Assembly (NCBI RefSeq): GCF_001411555.2
Contig: NC_049903.1
Coordinates: 30,793,083-30,857,082, forward strand
Direction: 5' to 3'
Length of the DNA stretch: 64,000 bases
Origin: Juglans regia
Lineage: Eukaryota > Streptophyta > Magnoliopsida > Fagales > Juglandaceae
Shown: positions 12,150 to 24,276 of the stretch, one piece after another
Layout: every line of letters begins with the position of its first letter
How positions within the stretch are numbered: position 1 is the first letter of the stretch
Position numbers and translations under genes: made by a program
Notes under the pieces: generated by a model
The model's input: the letters and a program-made list of their open reading frames with translations, nothing else
What the model was told of the DNA's origin: nothing
Database searches by the model: none

Positions 12150-12935
12150 TACATTTAATTCAGCATTCTATAGTTATGTATGTATTATGCATGTCATGCC
12201 CCTCACGATGCATAAAGAGACATAAGCTTTTTTTTTTTTTTTTTTATGATCAAGTTATGTAAGCTCTCTTATGATTAAGTGTAAGATAAAATACGTTTTA
12301 TATGATGTTCATTTAGATACATGGTACCAGTGCAGTTTTATGGGTGGATGTGCAAGTCACAGACCTATGAGTAGTCCACCATAGTATGCTAGAATACTAT
12401 TAGTGGCTCCTTTTGTGGCCATAGGATGTGGGGCCGGTGTACAAAATCGCACACATGATTAAGTGTGTTGGCCAGTATCATAAGTAAGATAAGTCAAATA
12501 ATTTAAGACAAGTCATGCATGACATGAGCATACGTTTGAATTTAAATTCTCAACATGAAATATTTTATGAAAAATCTTATGTTTGTTACGTTTATGTTAT
12601 GATGGATTTCTTATCGAGTCTTTGACTCATTTTAGTTTTATTCTATTTTTTAACTACCCAGGTGAGGATGATGACCACGAGCAGACGGGCCAAGACTAGA
12701 TGGCGCATCAATTAAATCCTAGACTTCTTAGAATATTTTAATATTTGTATGACAATGGGTTTTATTTAGTTTATTTCATTTAATATCTATGGAGATTTAT
12801 TATTGTTAAATGATTCTTTTTATGAAATAAAAGCTTATTTTATTTTATTAAAATATGAGATCTTTTATGAGGTTTATTTTATGAAAATTACATGACACTC
12901 CTAACCTTTATGAATGGGTGTTACAAGCTAGCTAG
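12150..12935 (+). other. Possible solo-LTR or LTR-derived sequence
   Basis: The stretch has a mixed texture typical of plant LTRs: a GGTACCAGTGCAG segment, short GC-richer islands, then AACTACCCAGGTGAGGATGA near 12651 and a run ending GGGTGTTACA near 12925. No coding domain or second copy was found in the window, and no target duplication was identified. The assignment rests on resemblance only. Confidence 0.3.
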
Positions 12936-15273
12936 AAGAGACCCTTACAAAACTACCACATGAAATATATTACCTATTTTTCACATGCCTCGATTCCAAT
13001 TTAATTTTATGTATTTGACCCTATACTTCATACTAGGTCCATGTTTCACCCCCACGAAGTTGTAACCACATGGACCATTAACAGGAATCTAATAACGGAA
13101 AGCAATAAAATGACCAAGTTAAGTCCATGGGAATAATAAAACCATTCATCAAATCAAAATACACATGTGAAGATAAATAACCATTCAAGTATCCAATAAA
13201 AAAGTGCAACTAATTATAGATGCAACTTAAAAATAAAATATTTTTGGGAGGTTGTATTAAGCACAACAAACTTGAATCTTGGATACAAAAGGCTGCTTTT
13301 TGGAGCACTAAACAAACAGATTCCAACACAAACAGTATGTCCATTACATATTAATATGCTAAACATATCCCACATGTCAATATGCTAAACACAAGGACAA
13401 CTAAATGTTGAAAATCAAGAACTCACTTAAACACAAATAATAATTTTTGTTTAGTAAATTTAGCAATTTATGTGCTTCCTACAAGTCTACAACTAGCATA
13501 TCTTAAAACAGGAAGCACATAACAATTACTTGGCTATAGAAATCTTTGCCAACCAAAAATACCAAAAATATCTGCCATCCAAATGCATGCATTAGGAAAC
13601 TCAGAATCATTTTTTAAAATTCTCACTATGCTTTTTGTCGAACTGACCTGTTAAACAGTTTAAAAAGATCTACAACGTCGAGATACGACTTAATCTGACC
13701 CAAGAAAAATAGGCACACTCTAATATAATGCAAACAACATTGTAGCATCATCAACCAAGCAATGGAAACATTTTGGGATGAAGACAAGTTCAAACCAATG
13801 ATAAGAGCTCAATTTGTGCACCTTTGGAGCTTTACTAGTTCATATTCTAAAATGTTTTAAGGTTATGCTTGATGCAGTTAACATTTTAACCATGGTTAGA
13901 CAAATCAAATTGATAAACAATCTTTAATTTTTTCAATAAATAAGAAACACAAACCTCGTACCAAGACAGTAGAACTTCTTAATCTGGTATTCATCTCAAA
14001 ACTAGAAATTAAAAACCTAAAGCTTTACATACCAGATCAAAAACCTAAATTCAAAACCTAACTTTTGAAAACAACAAAATCAAAATATATCCACAACACA
14101 AACTTAATCAACCTAAATTTATTGAAAATCACAAAGAGAGAGGGAGATATATCGGTTATTGAGAACGAGTAAATGTTAGCCTCGACGACAAATCACGGAG
14201 AAAAGGGATTTGCTGGAGGTTAGGGTTAGGGTTTGGAACAAAAAATGCGGGTTAAACAAAAGAATAAGAGGATGATGGGTTAGGGTTAAGGTTCAGAACA
14301 AAAAATGGAAGCAGGATGGATTTAGGTGGAGGGGAGAGAGAGAGAGAGAGAGAGCAGAGAGCAGAGAAGAGAAGGAAGGCTCAGTCGAATGAAACATTTT
14401 GTTTCAACTCATCACCTCCCAAAACGAACCGTTTCATTTAAATCCCTTTCGTTCTATCAGATCCCATGTAGCCTACTCCCAATTCATTTAAATCCTCCTC
14501 CTGCCCAAAACTCAGTCAATTGAAATAAAATAAAACGAACCATTTCATTTAACAAGCCAGGTGGATGGATTCGTGTGCAGTCATCCCCCAAATGGATCGC
14601 ATTCAAAATTTTCCTTCATTATTATAACATCTTTTGGTCAATCATTACCCGCAGCTTGTCCTTTGGAACGATGTTTATCATGACATAATTATGGGATCAA
14701 TATTAATTAAAAAAGTGATGAAACCCGTTTTGAAAAGAGAGTTATAGGTGAGAAGATCATCTAATTGGTAATTTAATTCCTTGTATCATAACCCCTTTCT
14801 TTTCTAAGTTTTTAGAGTACTTCATTGATCTTGAATTTAATTACTACTCTTTTTAAGGATATTTTTTAAAATATATTTTTCTCGCTTGATTCATTTTATT
14901 CTTATTAATTTGTGCTCACTTAATTTTCTGATACACATTTTTCCATTTGTAAATTCTGATTAATTAGTATTTATATAGCGACACTGAGGAAATAAATATT
15001 GAAATTAATGAAAGGGAGTGATACAACATTGGGCTTTTGTGGGCTTGGGCTTCTCATTGTTGCTTTCGAGTAAGAATGGGGGGAACCCATCTTTGTATTA
15101 CTTGGGTGTATACAACAGGCTGAAGTAATAGCATGCATCCTTGTCATGATCTGTAAAATACAAAATAACAAAGAAATATTAAAAATCTATTTTAATAGTT
15201 TAGCCAAACGTTTATATAATTCAATGTAGGATACACAATAACTAAATGATGTAAAATAACTAAGATGTCATCT
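12936..15273. other. Intergenic, no gene
   Basis: Low-complexity AT-rich DNA. A short GGTTAGGGTTAGGGTTTGG run at 14219-14237 is telomere-like but too short to mean anything, and a (GA)n tract lies at 14334-14354. The short frames around 14326-14523 and 14971-15171 have no recognisable features. Confidence 0.4.
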
Positions 15274-15488
15274 TTCGGTTTGGATACAAAAAGCATTTCA
15301 TTCCATCTCATATAATTATTATAATTTTCTTAAATTTCTACACAAAATACAATAAACAATTCAATTTTTTCAAATTTTAAAACAATAATAACATTAAAAA
15401 TTAATATTTTAACAATATTTTATTCAATTTTCAACTTTCATCTCAACTTTCATCTTAACTCATTTTATCTTATCTGATATCAACACTC
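15274..15488. mobile_element. Tourist-like MITE (family M1)
   Basis: Starts near CGGTTTGGATACAAAAAGC and ends near CTGATATCAACACTC before TTA. The interior is the shared M1 core: AATTCAATTTTTTCAAATTT, ATAATAAC and CAATATTTTATTCAATTTTC, with terminal CATCTCA/ATGAGAT runs. The same family recurs at about 18171, 26985, 33640, 34337, 41677, 60274 and 63459. Confidence 0.7.
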
Positions 15489-15699
15489 TTATATATAATG
15501 TTTATTTTGTTGTCATGATATATTGATGCAACAAAATGATTGAACAATAACAAATAATTTTTTAATCATTCAGTACCACATTCAAAAATAGTAAAAGGTT
15601 GATATGATCAAAGAGATAAATAGCATTTATCTTCTTAATCCTATGAATGCTGATACATTTACAGGCCGAAGGGTTTGAATAGTTCAATGAACAATTTTG

Positions 15700-16022
15700 G
15701 GTCATTGGAATCTACCGAAATCAATTCAGTTCAGTCTAATTTTAAGTTGAGTCTATAATCCAAACACTCAATTATCAAATTATTAAACTCATCTTAACTC
15801 AAAATCTCTTTATACGTGGGACCTAAATTTTTTTTCAATTCAGCACCTCTGTACACGTGGGACCCACCACCTTTTTCAAATTCCCATAAATATATCAAAA
15901 CTAATTTTAACATCCAAACATATTTAAACTCATTTTAAGTGGGTCCTATAAAACTTATTCTACCATCTCAACTTATTATTATTCATAAATAATTCAACTC
16001 AGCTCAACATCCAAATATAGTC
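15700..16022. mobile_element. MITE (family M2)
   Basis: Contains the repeated signature ACACGTGGGACC and AATCCAAACACTCAATTATC with terminal CAACTCAGCTCAACATCC. The same family is at about 18529-18872 and, shortened, at 37887-38116. Ends are approximate. Confidence 0.65.
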
Positions 16023-16740
16023 TTAATACTTTCTCATCAATTTTGAGTGAAATTCTTCGTATAAGATTTTCATTTCCATAATTTGATTGAAGCCAAGCAG
16101 AATAAAATTATAAAGCCACAAAATTTTAAGCTATATATGACACAGAAGATATGGCTAAACAATTGCGAATTCACAAACCATATTGATCCATAAGGAAAGA
16201 AAGAGAGAAATTGTTTCAAAATGCAAACTCCTCAAAATAATGTATAAAAATCTAATTTAAAGAGACATATATATGAAATATGGGGAATAAATATAATGAA
16301 TCTTTTGAGTTATATCATGAACACCATACGAATAAAATAATTGTTTTATTTTTGTGTGTCAGATAAAATATTAAAGAAGATGTTAATCATTAAGATTTTG
16401 TTTAGATACAAAAATATTCTCAACTTTTAAATTTTTGTTTAGATACAAAAATTTTCTTCCTATATTTCATCATTGTGATTTTTTTTAAATTTTTGTATAA
16501 AATATAATAAATAATTTAATTTTTTTAAATTTTTAAATAATAATTATATTAAAAATAATAATTTAATAATGTTTTATTTAACTCATCTAAAATTATTCAC
16601 TATGATAATATATAGTTTCAAAATACATATACGTGGAACCAACTAATTTTTGTACACTTTATTAAAAAAAAAAAAAAAACTAATTTTTGTACACTTAAGA
16701 AATAGCTAATTCTCGAAAGGATCAAAATAATTCTAGTTTT
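16023..16740. other. Intergenic, repeat-derived AT-rich DNA
   Basis: A partial M1-like core lies at about 16420-16610. A poly(A) run occurs at 16663-16679, and the phrase CTAATTTTTGTACACTT appears on both sides of it (16641 and 16679), as in a small direct repeat. Confidence 0.4.
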
Positions 16741-17013
16741 CCCGCGCAACAACTTGCCTCAGGCCCTCAAGTTCGTGCGCCGCCCAGTTTGAAAAAATGA
16801 AGAAAACACGGTTCGACGTGGGCCACGTGTAATAGGAACACGTCGGTGCTCCAACTCATGCTTAGCTGTCATTGTTTTCCACCGCACGATCAAGACCTCC
16901 TCAACTTCGCGGATCCTTCCCCGAGAAGATTTCTCACCGCCTTCGGGAACAATAATTCGAATTTCAAAATTTTCCACACGAAGCTTTATCTCGTGCGCGT
17001 GTGCGCGTGTGTG

Positions 17014-17022
17014 TATATATAT
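17014..17022 (+). promoter_or_regulatory. Candidate TATA box of the SMR gene
   Basis: TATATATAT lies about 90 bp before the ATG at 17108, in a locally GC-richer upstream region (16740-17010) that differs from the AT-rich spacer. Spacing suits a plant TATA box with a 5' leader of about 60 nt. Not proven. Confidence 0.45.
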
Positions 17023-17107
17023 TCTCGATTGCTCACTTGCGAAACCAAAATTTTGGAGCTTACACTCACAGAACTTCGTTGTAACTGCGATTTCTTGACT
17101 GCTGAGA

Positions 17108-17302
17108 ATGAAGGTGGACGAGAGATCTGAGGACGAGTGTATGACGCCGAGGCACAGTCAATATCAGATTCCTGCAATCTCCGTTTGTCCGCCACCGCCA
17201 AAGAAAAAATCAGCAAGCAGAACGATGCAGGACCCACCGAAGAATGGGTATTTCCAACCGCCAGATCTCGATTCCCTGTTCGCTGCTGTATTTGCCTCTT
17301 AG
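17108..17302 (+). CDS. SIAMESE-related CDK inhibitor (SMR-like), 64 aa
   Basis: SMR proteins bind cyclin-dependent kinase complexes in the nucleus, block mitosis and promote endoreduplication or stress-induced arrest. The 64-aa product is acidic at the N-terminus ([10 protein letters not shown]), then carries the family's central motif: [10 protein letters not shown], then CPPPPKKK (compare the family pattern T-P-x-x-x-x-x-I-P, C-P-P-A-P-K/R-K). A second conserved motif near the C-terminus, [13 protein letters not shown], matches the G-F/Y-F-x-P-P-D-L-E motif. It is intronless and short, as SMR genes usually are. The ATG at 17108 is chosen because it gives the full acidic start and follows a TATA-like box. 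The C-terminal order resembles SMR4-type members, but the exact subfamily is not settled. No neighbour is functionally related. Confidence 0.8.
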   Translation: MKVDERSEDECMTPRHSQYQIPAISVCPPPPKKKSASRTMQDPPKNGYFQPPDLDSLFAAVFAS

Positions 17303-18170
17303 AGCAAGAAGGGAAGCCTGTGCCGGGCAAAGCGTCATGTTTTGCTTTAGCTTTTGTTGACTCAAGATGAAAATAGAACTGTATTGTGAGGTAGAGAGAG
17401 CATTTGATTACTTTGTATATTTGTACTAGTTTTGGTAGGGAGCAAAACGAATTGCTTGCTTGCGTAGATGAATTATCCGCAAAAATATAACCAGTAATTC
17501 TATATAGATGGTGGATTCCTTCCTTAGTTTGAGCCCTCGTTGTTCTTCTATGATTTGTTGTTATTTTGGGGGTTGATTTGAGGAGGAGCGTTGGTTTCCA
17601 GTTGCAGGCAGAGTTGAAGAATCAGAGGAACTGCATTGGGTGATGGAATGCTATTCAAATTATTTTTAAATGTAAAAAATTTATCCATCCTATTTAGCTT
17701 AATCTTTGGAAAATGAATGGTATATTATCATGTATGTATTTTCGCCTTCAATCATGGTTGTACTGAGTGAATATGATATGTAGGATTTAGGGAAGTACAG
17801 AAATATGATGGTTGGAAAAGGAAATAAACAAAGAATAAAGAGAACAATATTTAACGATATATAAAGCACAAATAAATAATCGAAGGTGGAAAGCATTTAG
17901 AAGATTTCCCCACCAATTTAAGAACAAGAAGCTTGATTTAAAAACAAAATCCGATAAAATGCTAATAAACTAACATAATCTTTGTATCATAATACTAAAT
18001 ATAGTCTTAGGTGTATAAATTTCATATAGTTTTTTTAAATTTAATTACTATTTCTAAAAGAAGGCATGAAATTTATATATTTTAAAATTATAAATATTTT
18101 TAAAAAAGAGAATTATCAACGTTAATAATAATAAAAATTTCATAACAAAATAAGTTTTGTTTAAGTTGGG
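17303..18170. other. SMR 3' region and spacer
   Basis: The first 200-300 bp are probably the 3' untranslated region of the SMR gene. Beyond about 17650 the sequence is AT-rich spacer with no gene. Confidence 0.4.
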
Positions 18171-18392
18171 TTTGGATATTCAGTTCAGATGAGATTAGAT
18201 AAGATGTTTTAAATAGTAATTTAATAAAATCTTGTTAGAATATACTTTTTAGTATTATTTTTTATTTTGAGATTTGAAAAAATTGAATTGTTTATTATAT
18301 TTTTGTATGAGAATTTAAAAAAGTTGTAACGATGAGATGGAATAAAAATGTTTTTGTATCCAAACTGAGCTTAGTCTTAAAAGTATTGGTGA
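18171..18392. mobile_element. Tourist-like MITE (family M1)
   Basis: Bounded by GTTGGGTTTGGATATTCAG on the left and TTTTTGTATCCAAACTGAGC followed by TTA on the right, with the M1 core in reverse orientation (GAATTGTTTATTATATTTTT). TTA/TAA trinucleotides at the ends fit a PIF/Harbinger-type target duplication. Confidence 0.7.
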
Positions 18393-18528
18393 AATTTTGA
18401 ACAGTTAGTTTCATTTTTCTCTTTGAAAGAAAAATTATGTTGTAAAATCATTCTTCAAGTTTGTTCTCAAAATTTTCGTAGTAAAATAGTCTGAGAATAT
18501 TTGAAAACATATATGTTTCTAGACAGAG

Positions 18529-18872
18529 GTTGTGTTTGGTTGTTAGACTACACTCAACTCAGCCGAGTTCAATTTAAATTTAAATCTATTTTAACATTCA
18601 AACACTTAACTGTCAAATTACTAAACTCATCTCAACTTAAAATTTTTTTACACTTCGGATCCACAACCTTTTTTAATTCAACATCTCTTTACACGTGGGA
18701 TTCACAATCTTTTTCAACTTCTCATAAATATATCTAAACTCATATTAACACCCAAAAACATTTAAATTCATCTTAGATGGGTCTCACACAACTCACTCTA
18801 TCATCTCAACTCATTACTATTCATAGAGAACTTAATTCAGTTCAACTCAATTCAACATCTAAACTCAACCTT
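18529..18872. mobile_element. MITE (family M2)
   Basis: Starts near TTGTGTTTGGTTGTTAGAC and ends near CAACATCTAAACTCAACC. The interior shares ACACGTGGGA and ATTCAAACACTTAACTGTC with the copy at 15700-16022. Confidence 0.65.
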
Positions 18873-19649
18873 AATCAGCTCTTTGTAAGAAAAATATTAT
18901 ATACTGAATGCTCATTTTAATATAATAAGATACCATTATAATTAATTTTAAGATCTTATTGCAAAAATAGGAAAATAAGGTCATGACATAGAATTTGTCC
19001 CTAAAAAAACGAGGTGAAGATGAAGTCGCTGACAAAGAGAGAATTTTGTTGGAAATTGGAAGCCATTGACTTTGACGTTGTTGTTAATCATCGTCATCAA
19101 CCTTACCTTTAGCTTTTGCGTTGCAAGGAAGTATCGGCTGGATTTATGTTAGAGCTTAGGTCTTTTTTCCCTGAATTGGTAGACACTTGGTCATTTCAAT
19201 ACAAAGAATTTTTGGTCAATACGTCCAATTAAAATCTATAAAGTATGATGAGTAAAAAGGTTATTCAAAGGTGATGATCAACATTTCGCCTTTAGATTTT
19301 CAATAAAATAATAGATATCTTTCTTATCCAAAAAATAAAATAAAAATAAATAAATTAAGGAAGTGGAGAATTAGATGTAGTAAGCATAACCTTACCTTTA
19401 TCCATTGAATAATTAAATATATACAATTATTTCTATTTTATTAAAATATTAATCCTTTTTTTAATTTTATTTAATTTTAATTTTAAAGTTTTATTTTCCA
19501 ATCGATTAGAGTTATAAAAAAGAGTTATATATATTTCATTATCTTATTATCTATTTAAGTATATCACGGCAGGTTTAGACATGAATGCTAGGAATCTATG
19601 ATATAAAATAGATGCTGGGTACACTTGCTTACACTAAAATGTCGATACC
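18873..19649. other. Intergenic, no gene
   Basis: AT-rich spacer. The short frames have no recognisable features. Confidence 0.4.
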
Positions 19650-20495
19650 AACATGTATATAAAGACGGGTGGGAGCTTCGGCTCCCTTCCCCTCCCTCCC
19701 TCCTCCTCCTCCTCCTCCTCCTCCTCCATCCCTTCTCTTTTATGTAATTTTTATTTTGTGTTCTTGTATACTTTCAGGCGAAATAAGAGTGAATCGTCGA
19801 TTTGCGTCTTCCCGCCGCCACAGGCCAGCACGCGCCCTGCCATGGTGATGCCTTGCCGCCGATCTCAAAGACCAACGAATGTGGCACCAAACGGAGCGGC
19901 GAGTAGCCCGCACGCGCGGCTCGAAATTTCGGCGTTGTTTAGCGCGTGACCTTCACGCACCACTTGGGAGCCCTCTACCAACACCATGTGCGGCGTTTCT
20001 GGAGTCTGTGAATCCAGGATCTCCAAGGTCGACTGGCGGTTCCCTTCCTAGAGTGGCGCATGTACTGCACGCACCACAGCAGCCTCTGTGTTCCTTTTTC
20101 TTTTGTTGCAGTGCTTTTCTTTGTAGTTTTCTTTGTGTAATGTAATTTCTAGGTTAATAAAATCTTAAAAAAATTAGTACCTTTAGACTTTGGTCCGAAT
20201 GGAGTATTAGTCCCCCCTCCGCGTTGACAAAGTTGTTGGGGTTTGGTATACCCTACCCTGCTTAGACGGGATATGGGGCTTTGTAATCTCTGTCGTGGAC
20301 AGATGTGGTATTTTCTCTAAAGATCTAGGTCTTTAGAGATTTACTGTCTGGACTAGACCATGTCAATCACAAAAGTGTACTGGGAAGATATTAACGATTG
20401 TAATTGATTTGTTTTTCAAATCAACTTTGTAAGTCCTCTCTTAATGAAGGTTAACACCCATTTACTCAAAAAAAAAAAAACATGTATATAAAGAC
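19650..20495 (+). mobile_element. Poly(A) retroposon with 15-17-bp target duplication
   Basis: The direct repeat AACATGTATATAAAGAC at 19650-19666 recurs at 20479-20495, immediately after an A run (20469-20480). The insert (19667-20480, about 814 bp) begins GC-rich with a (TCC)n tract (about 19700-19728). It contains a first 3'-end-like stretch (GGTTAATAAAATCTTAAAA at about 20152) and then a further 300 bp ending in poly(A). This is the hallmark of LINE-driven retroposition. The body encodes no recognisable protein (an open frame at 19653-19949 is GC-rich but unassigned). It may be a 5'-truncated LINE, a retroposed transcript or a chimera of two. Confidence 0.85.
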
Positions 20496-20951
20496 AATTG
20501 CAAGGTAGGTGTTTGTGAAAATGTCTCACACAGCATCAAAGCATTGTAACTGAGTACTTGATTTTGTCAAAACGTTAAAAAACACTTGTCATTATAGTAG
20601 ATTGCTCAACCAAAAATTGGTATATAGGATCAGATGCTTAGTGTAGGCTCTAGTACTGAAACATTCGGCTGTGGTACTGAAACTCTTACTGATCTTGTGA
20701 TGTAGCCTAATGTATGTGCTTGGGCTTTGGCCCAAATGTCATCCTTTCTTCTGAATGGGTCCTTTTATTTGGTAAGACATACCCATATGCATATTGGAAA
20801 AAGATTTTTTGAAGTTGTTTTTAAAATCTGAAGATTTTCAAAATACATAAAATATTTATTATTTTTCGTGTAGATGAAATGTACCCTAAATGTACAATAG
20901 TTTATTTAATTTTTATTTCAGTTTTTATAAAGGAGCTTCCATGCTCTAAAC
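20496..20951. other. Spacer, no gene
   Basis: No coding or structural feature was recognised. Confidence 0.4.
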
Positions 20952-22076
20952 TAGGATGGTAAATGAACCGGTCAATACGACTGCTTCTTCGACATTTGCT
21001 CGTCTAAACTCGAATTGATTTCAACTCGTGAAAAACATCTTGATTGTGAATGCAGAAACCAACTCGATTAGAAAATGACATATACTTGATTAAATTTGAC
21101 ACGGCTTGGTTAAGTACTCTCGTTAAGGCTTGCTTGTTTATGCTTGACTCAACTAGTTAACTCAACTCGATTAGAGCTTGTCCAAACATTGGTGAATATA
21201 TATGTGTATGTGCGTATAGTATGTATAACTTATTCTTATATATATAGATACGCTGCTATATATATTGAATTTAATAGTAAAATATAGTAACTTTATAGTT
21301 AAATATGTAACATGTAATCCAGCTACTTAAATCTAGTCATTTATGTCTTTATATTGAACATTGTCCACAGTTAAACGTAGTTACTAAAGTACTTAAGTGA
21401 TTAAATTACAGTAGCTATTTTATAATATATATATATATATATAATAGTTAGTATGTAGGACTTAGTAGTTTTATATATAAATACAATGCATGAACCATAT
21501 CAAAAATGTTTTCATAAAATTTTTATAATCTTATAATTCAATTTATTTTTTATTTTTTTGTATTTGTAATGATTCAATTAATTAAAAAACAAATCAAAAA
21601 ATATTTAAAAGAATACGAGTAAAACTCAAAAACTCAAGTAATAACTCAACTTGGCTTATATTAGTGTTCAGCTTCCTAGAGTTATCAAAGGGTTGTATAG
21701 ATTGGATAAAATGGGTACGGCCTATATTAGGCATGGTTAGCTGGTTATTTTCGGTGTTAGTTGGTGTAGCTCTTGTTTTTATTTCGTTGGATGGTTTGAT
21801 GGTTGGGATATTTGCATGGTTATTATGTAAATATCAAGTATTTTTTTTTTTTGGTTACTAAGGTATTCCTCGGCTATAAGTGAGGGTTGATTAATAAAAT
21901 TGGGACGGAGCTGCTATGTGGGTGGTAGCTACCGGCTCTTCATTAAAAAAAAAAAAAAAACCCTCAACTTGGCTTAGGCTTGTTAAAGAGCACGAGTAAA
22001 GATAAAAAATAACTCAACTCAGCTTGAGCTCGTATTTGAGTCAAGATCGACTCGGCTCGAATTGATTCCAACCCTA
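20952..22076. mobile_element. Non-autonomous hAT element (family H2) with LINE insert
   Basis: The element begins TAGGATGGTAAATGAACCGG and ends ATTGATTCCAACCCTA. Flanks CTCTAAAC (20944-20951) and ATCTAAAT (22077-22084) are an imperfect 8-bp duplication (6 of 8). Subterminal zones hold repeated ACTCGA/TCGAGT motifs (about 21000-21180 and 21990-22065). The same ends and motifs occur in the better-preserved element at 40246-41076. It has no transposase and an AT-rich interior, with a separate LINE-type insertion at 21659-21962. Confidence 0.75.
21659..21962 (+). mobile_element. LINE 3'-end fragment inside the hAT element
   Basis: A 304-bp insert ending in poly(A) (about 21944-21960) is flanked by the 14-bp duplication CTCAACTTGGCTTA (21645-21658 and 21963-21976). 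Removing it rejoins the repeated ACTCAACTTGGCTTAGGCTTG text of the hAT subterminal region. Upstream of the tail is GATTAATAAAATTGGGACGG, a polyadenylation-like region common in plant LINE 3' ends. The 65-codon frame inside is probably the end of a reverse-transcribed region or untranslated sequence. Confidence 0.85.
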
Positions 22077-24276
22077 ATCTAAATTTATATAGCGCGAGTG
22101 TTCATCTTATATTCTCCCATTTGAAGACACCCTGTGATGAGAAAATCTTGGTCCCTTGATGGGTCCTTTGGTATTGATAGTTTCCTAATTCATCACACAA
22201 ACATCTTCAAAATCTTTGACCAATCAATTGAGGGAATCCCATGGGGATTAGGTGGACATGAGCTTTTCTAATCACAAACACTTTGATTACATGGGTCTAC
22301 AGTGGTATGACATCTCAACCCTTGGTGTTTGTTCACTTAAGGGAGCAGATATAAATCCTTTTCATAACTGGACTGGATCCGGTGGCGCATCACTCTCCCC
22401 TCCCGGACCAGTTGGCATGCACTTGATCTGTAGAAAAAGATTAATGTTCACCAACTAGAACAGAAAATCCAACGGCTGTCTTTTCGTTTCAACAGCTGAT
22501 TTCTGCACTTTTCTATATATTCAAGCTTCCCACGCTATGTTTCTCTGCATGCACCATCAGACTAGATCGGGGATGCATGACATGATAAGGGAGAAGAGAC
22601 CAGCGAAAATAATCATTTGGACAAGCAAATGTAAGCGTGGAAAAATCCAAGCCTCTGAACCATATCATCTTCTAATTAATTCTAGCTGTTTGCTAATTTC
22701 TTGAAACTCATTTAAATTATATGTGGTTAAAATTAATTAATCTAGCTAGCTAGCTAGCTAGATATGATCAGGATCACTAAGATCTATATATTCCTTCGTT
22801 TCAAAGACAAAATAGTTGAAAGAGAGGCCCATGGGATTATTTCATTTGAAGGGAAGTAGGAAATACTCATACCTCCTAGACCAGATTCGTACGAACCAAG
22901 ATCAGGCAATTCAACTACCCATCTCCTTCTATAAGCTACATGCATTTCCATTCTAATGCATGAAGTTTCCCAACCAATATTATTGGGGATACATTCATAC
23001 ATACATGTGTGTGCGCGCATGTGAGAAGTACTCCAGGCATGGTGGTATCAATAATATTTATAAGTAACGAAAAATTTTATTCATCATCTCCACTCATCGT
23101 CATATTTTATTTATTTATTTATTTATTTTTCTCTTATCAAATGTATGGTATATGAATGATGAGTGAATAATTCAATTAGTAAAATAAAAATAAATATTAT
23201 ATTTGGTGTGTGAGAATGATCATGAGTAGTAAAACTAATTATAAATTGTGTTCTGATTTGCCCTGAAAATTTTGGAGTATTCTAAAACCTCATCTAACTG
23301 ATCAAAGATTCAAAATAATTAAGAGTGTGATGAGACAAATAATAAGCACTAACCTTTTTCCCCCTTTATCTTGCAATAACAAACTTATTATATATGAATA
23401 TATAATCTGTGAGCAACAAAAAATGGAAAATTCATGTACGTGGGTTTTGTCTCTTGGAAGAATCAATCAGCATATAGGTCTTGACGTACCTCGGCATTTT
23501 CCTATTTTGGTGTCGAAAAGATCAGCACCCTTTTTTTGACCCTTCAGAGTTTAGACATCATATTTACTAACCTTTAGATCAGACAACATTGATAATTGAA
23601 AGCAGAAACAAAAATGAAATAAATATTTATGTCTACGGATATACACATGCAAAAGAAAAATAAGCATTTGTAATTGATTATTTACAACGAGAACGACTGT
23701 TTATGATAAAAATATTTTCATTTTAATAGAAAATAAATTATTTTTTTAAAAAATAATTGATCATAAATAAATAATTTTTTTTTTTTTTTTAGGGTTAGAT
23801 ATCATGTATATATTGATAATCTATGTGTACGTGTAGGAGGCCAGCGATATTAAATATTAATTAGACATCTAGAACGCCGGTAGTGATTGATTGATCACTT
23901 GTTAACCGCATATAATTACGACAATTGAATACAATTATTTTATAATATTTGTCTCATTTTGGTTTTGGTAATTGAGTTCAAGCAATAAGAAGCAGGTCTC
24001 GGAGGTAATCAAATTCAATTAAGATGGAACAGGAAAAGTCTTACTTTATCAGCACTCTACAATTCAACTTGACCAACAGCTAATTACGCAGGGCATACCA
24101 TGTCATGACCGTGACAAAGTACGAAACCAGGCCCATGAAAACCCCTCCTGTTTTCTTTCAGCCACCTAATTCTCTGCATATAATAACCCTCACAGGGTAT
24201 CCTACCCTTTGCACCCAAGGAATTCCGACCTTACAGACAACACCTAAAGATCAGAAACATGCACAGACAGAAAGGG
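22077..24276. other. Upstream region of the laccase, no other gene
   Basis: Contains a GCTA palindromic run (22742-22761), a small hairpin repeat at about 23060-23235 (TTCATCATC...GATGATGAGTG) like other MITE relics here, and AT-rich spacer. A TATA-like TTCTATATATTCAAG at 22510 has no recognisable gene after it. The laccase promoter should lie in the last 300-1000 bp; a TATA-like TGCATATAATAACC is at about 24175. No clear lignin AC element was found. Confidence 0.4.

Noticed and set aside
14219..14300. GGTTAGGGTTAGGGTTT run resembling telomere repeat
   Set aside because: Only two or three imperfect units; more likely chance or promoter telo-box-like text than an interstitial telomere.
16986..17330. 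114-codon - strand open frame over the SMR gene
   Set aside because: Antisense shadow; only the + strand frame shows family motifs.
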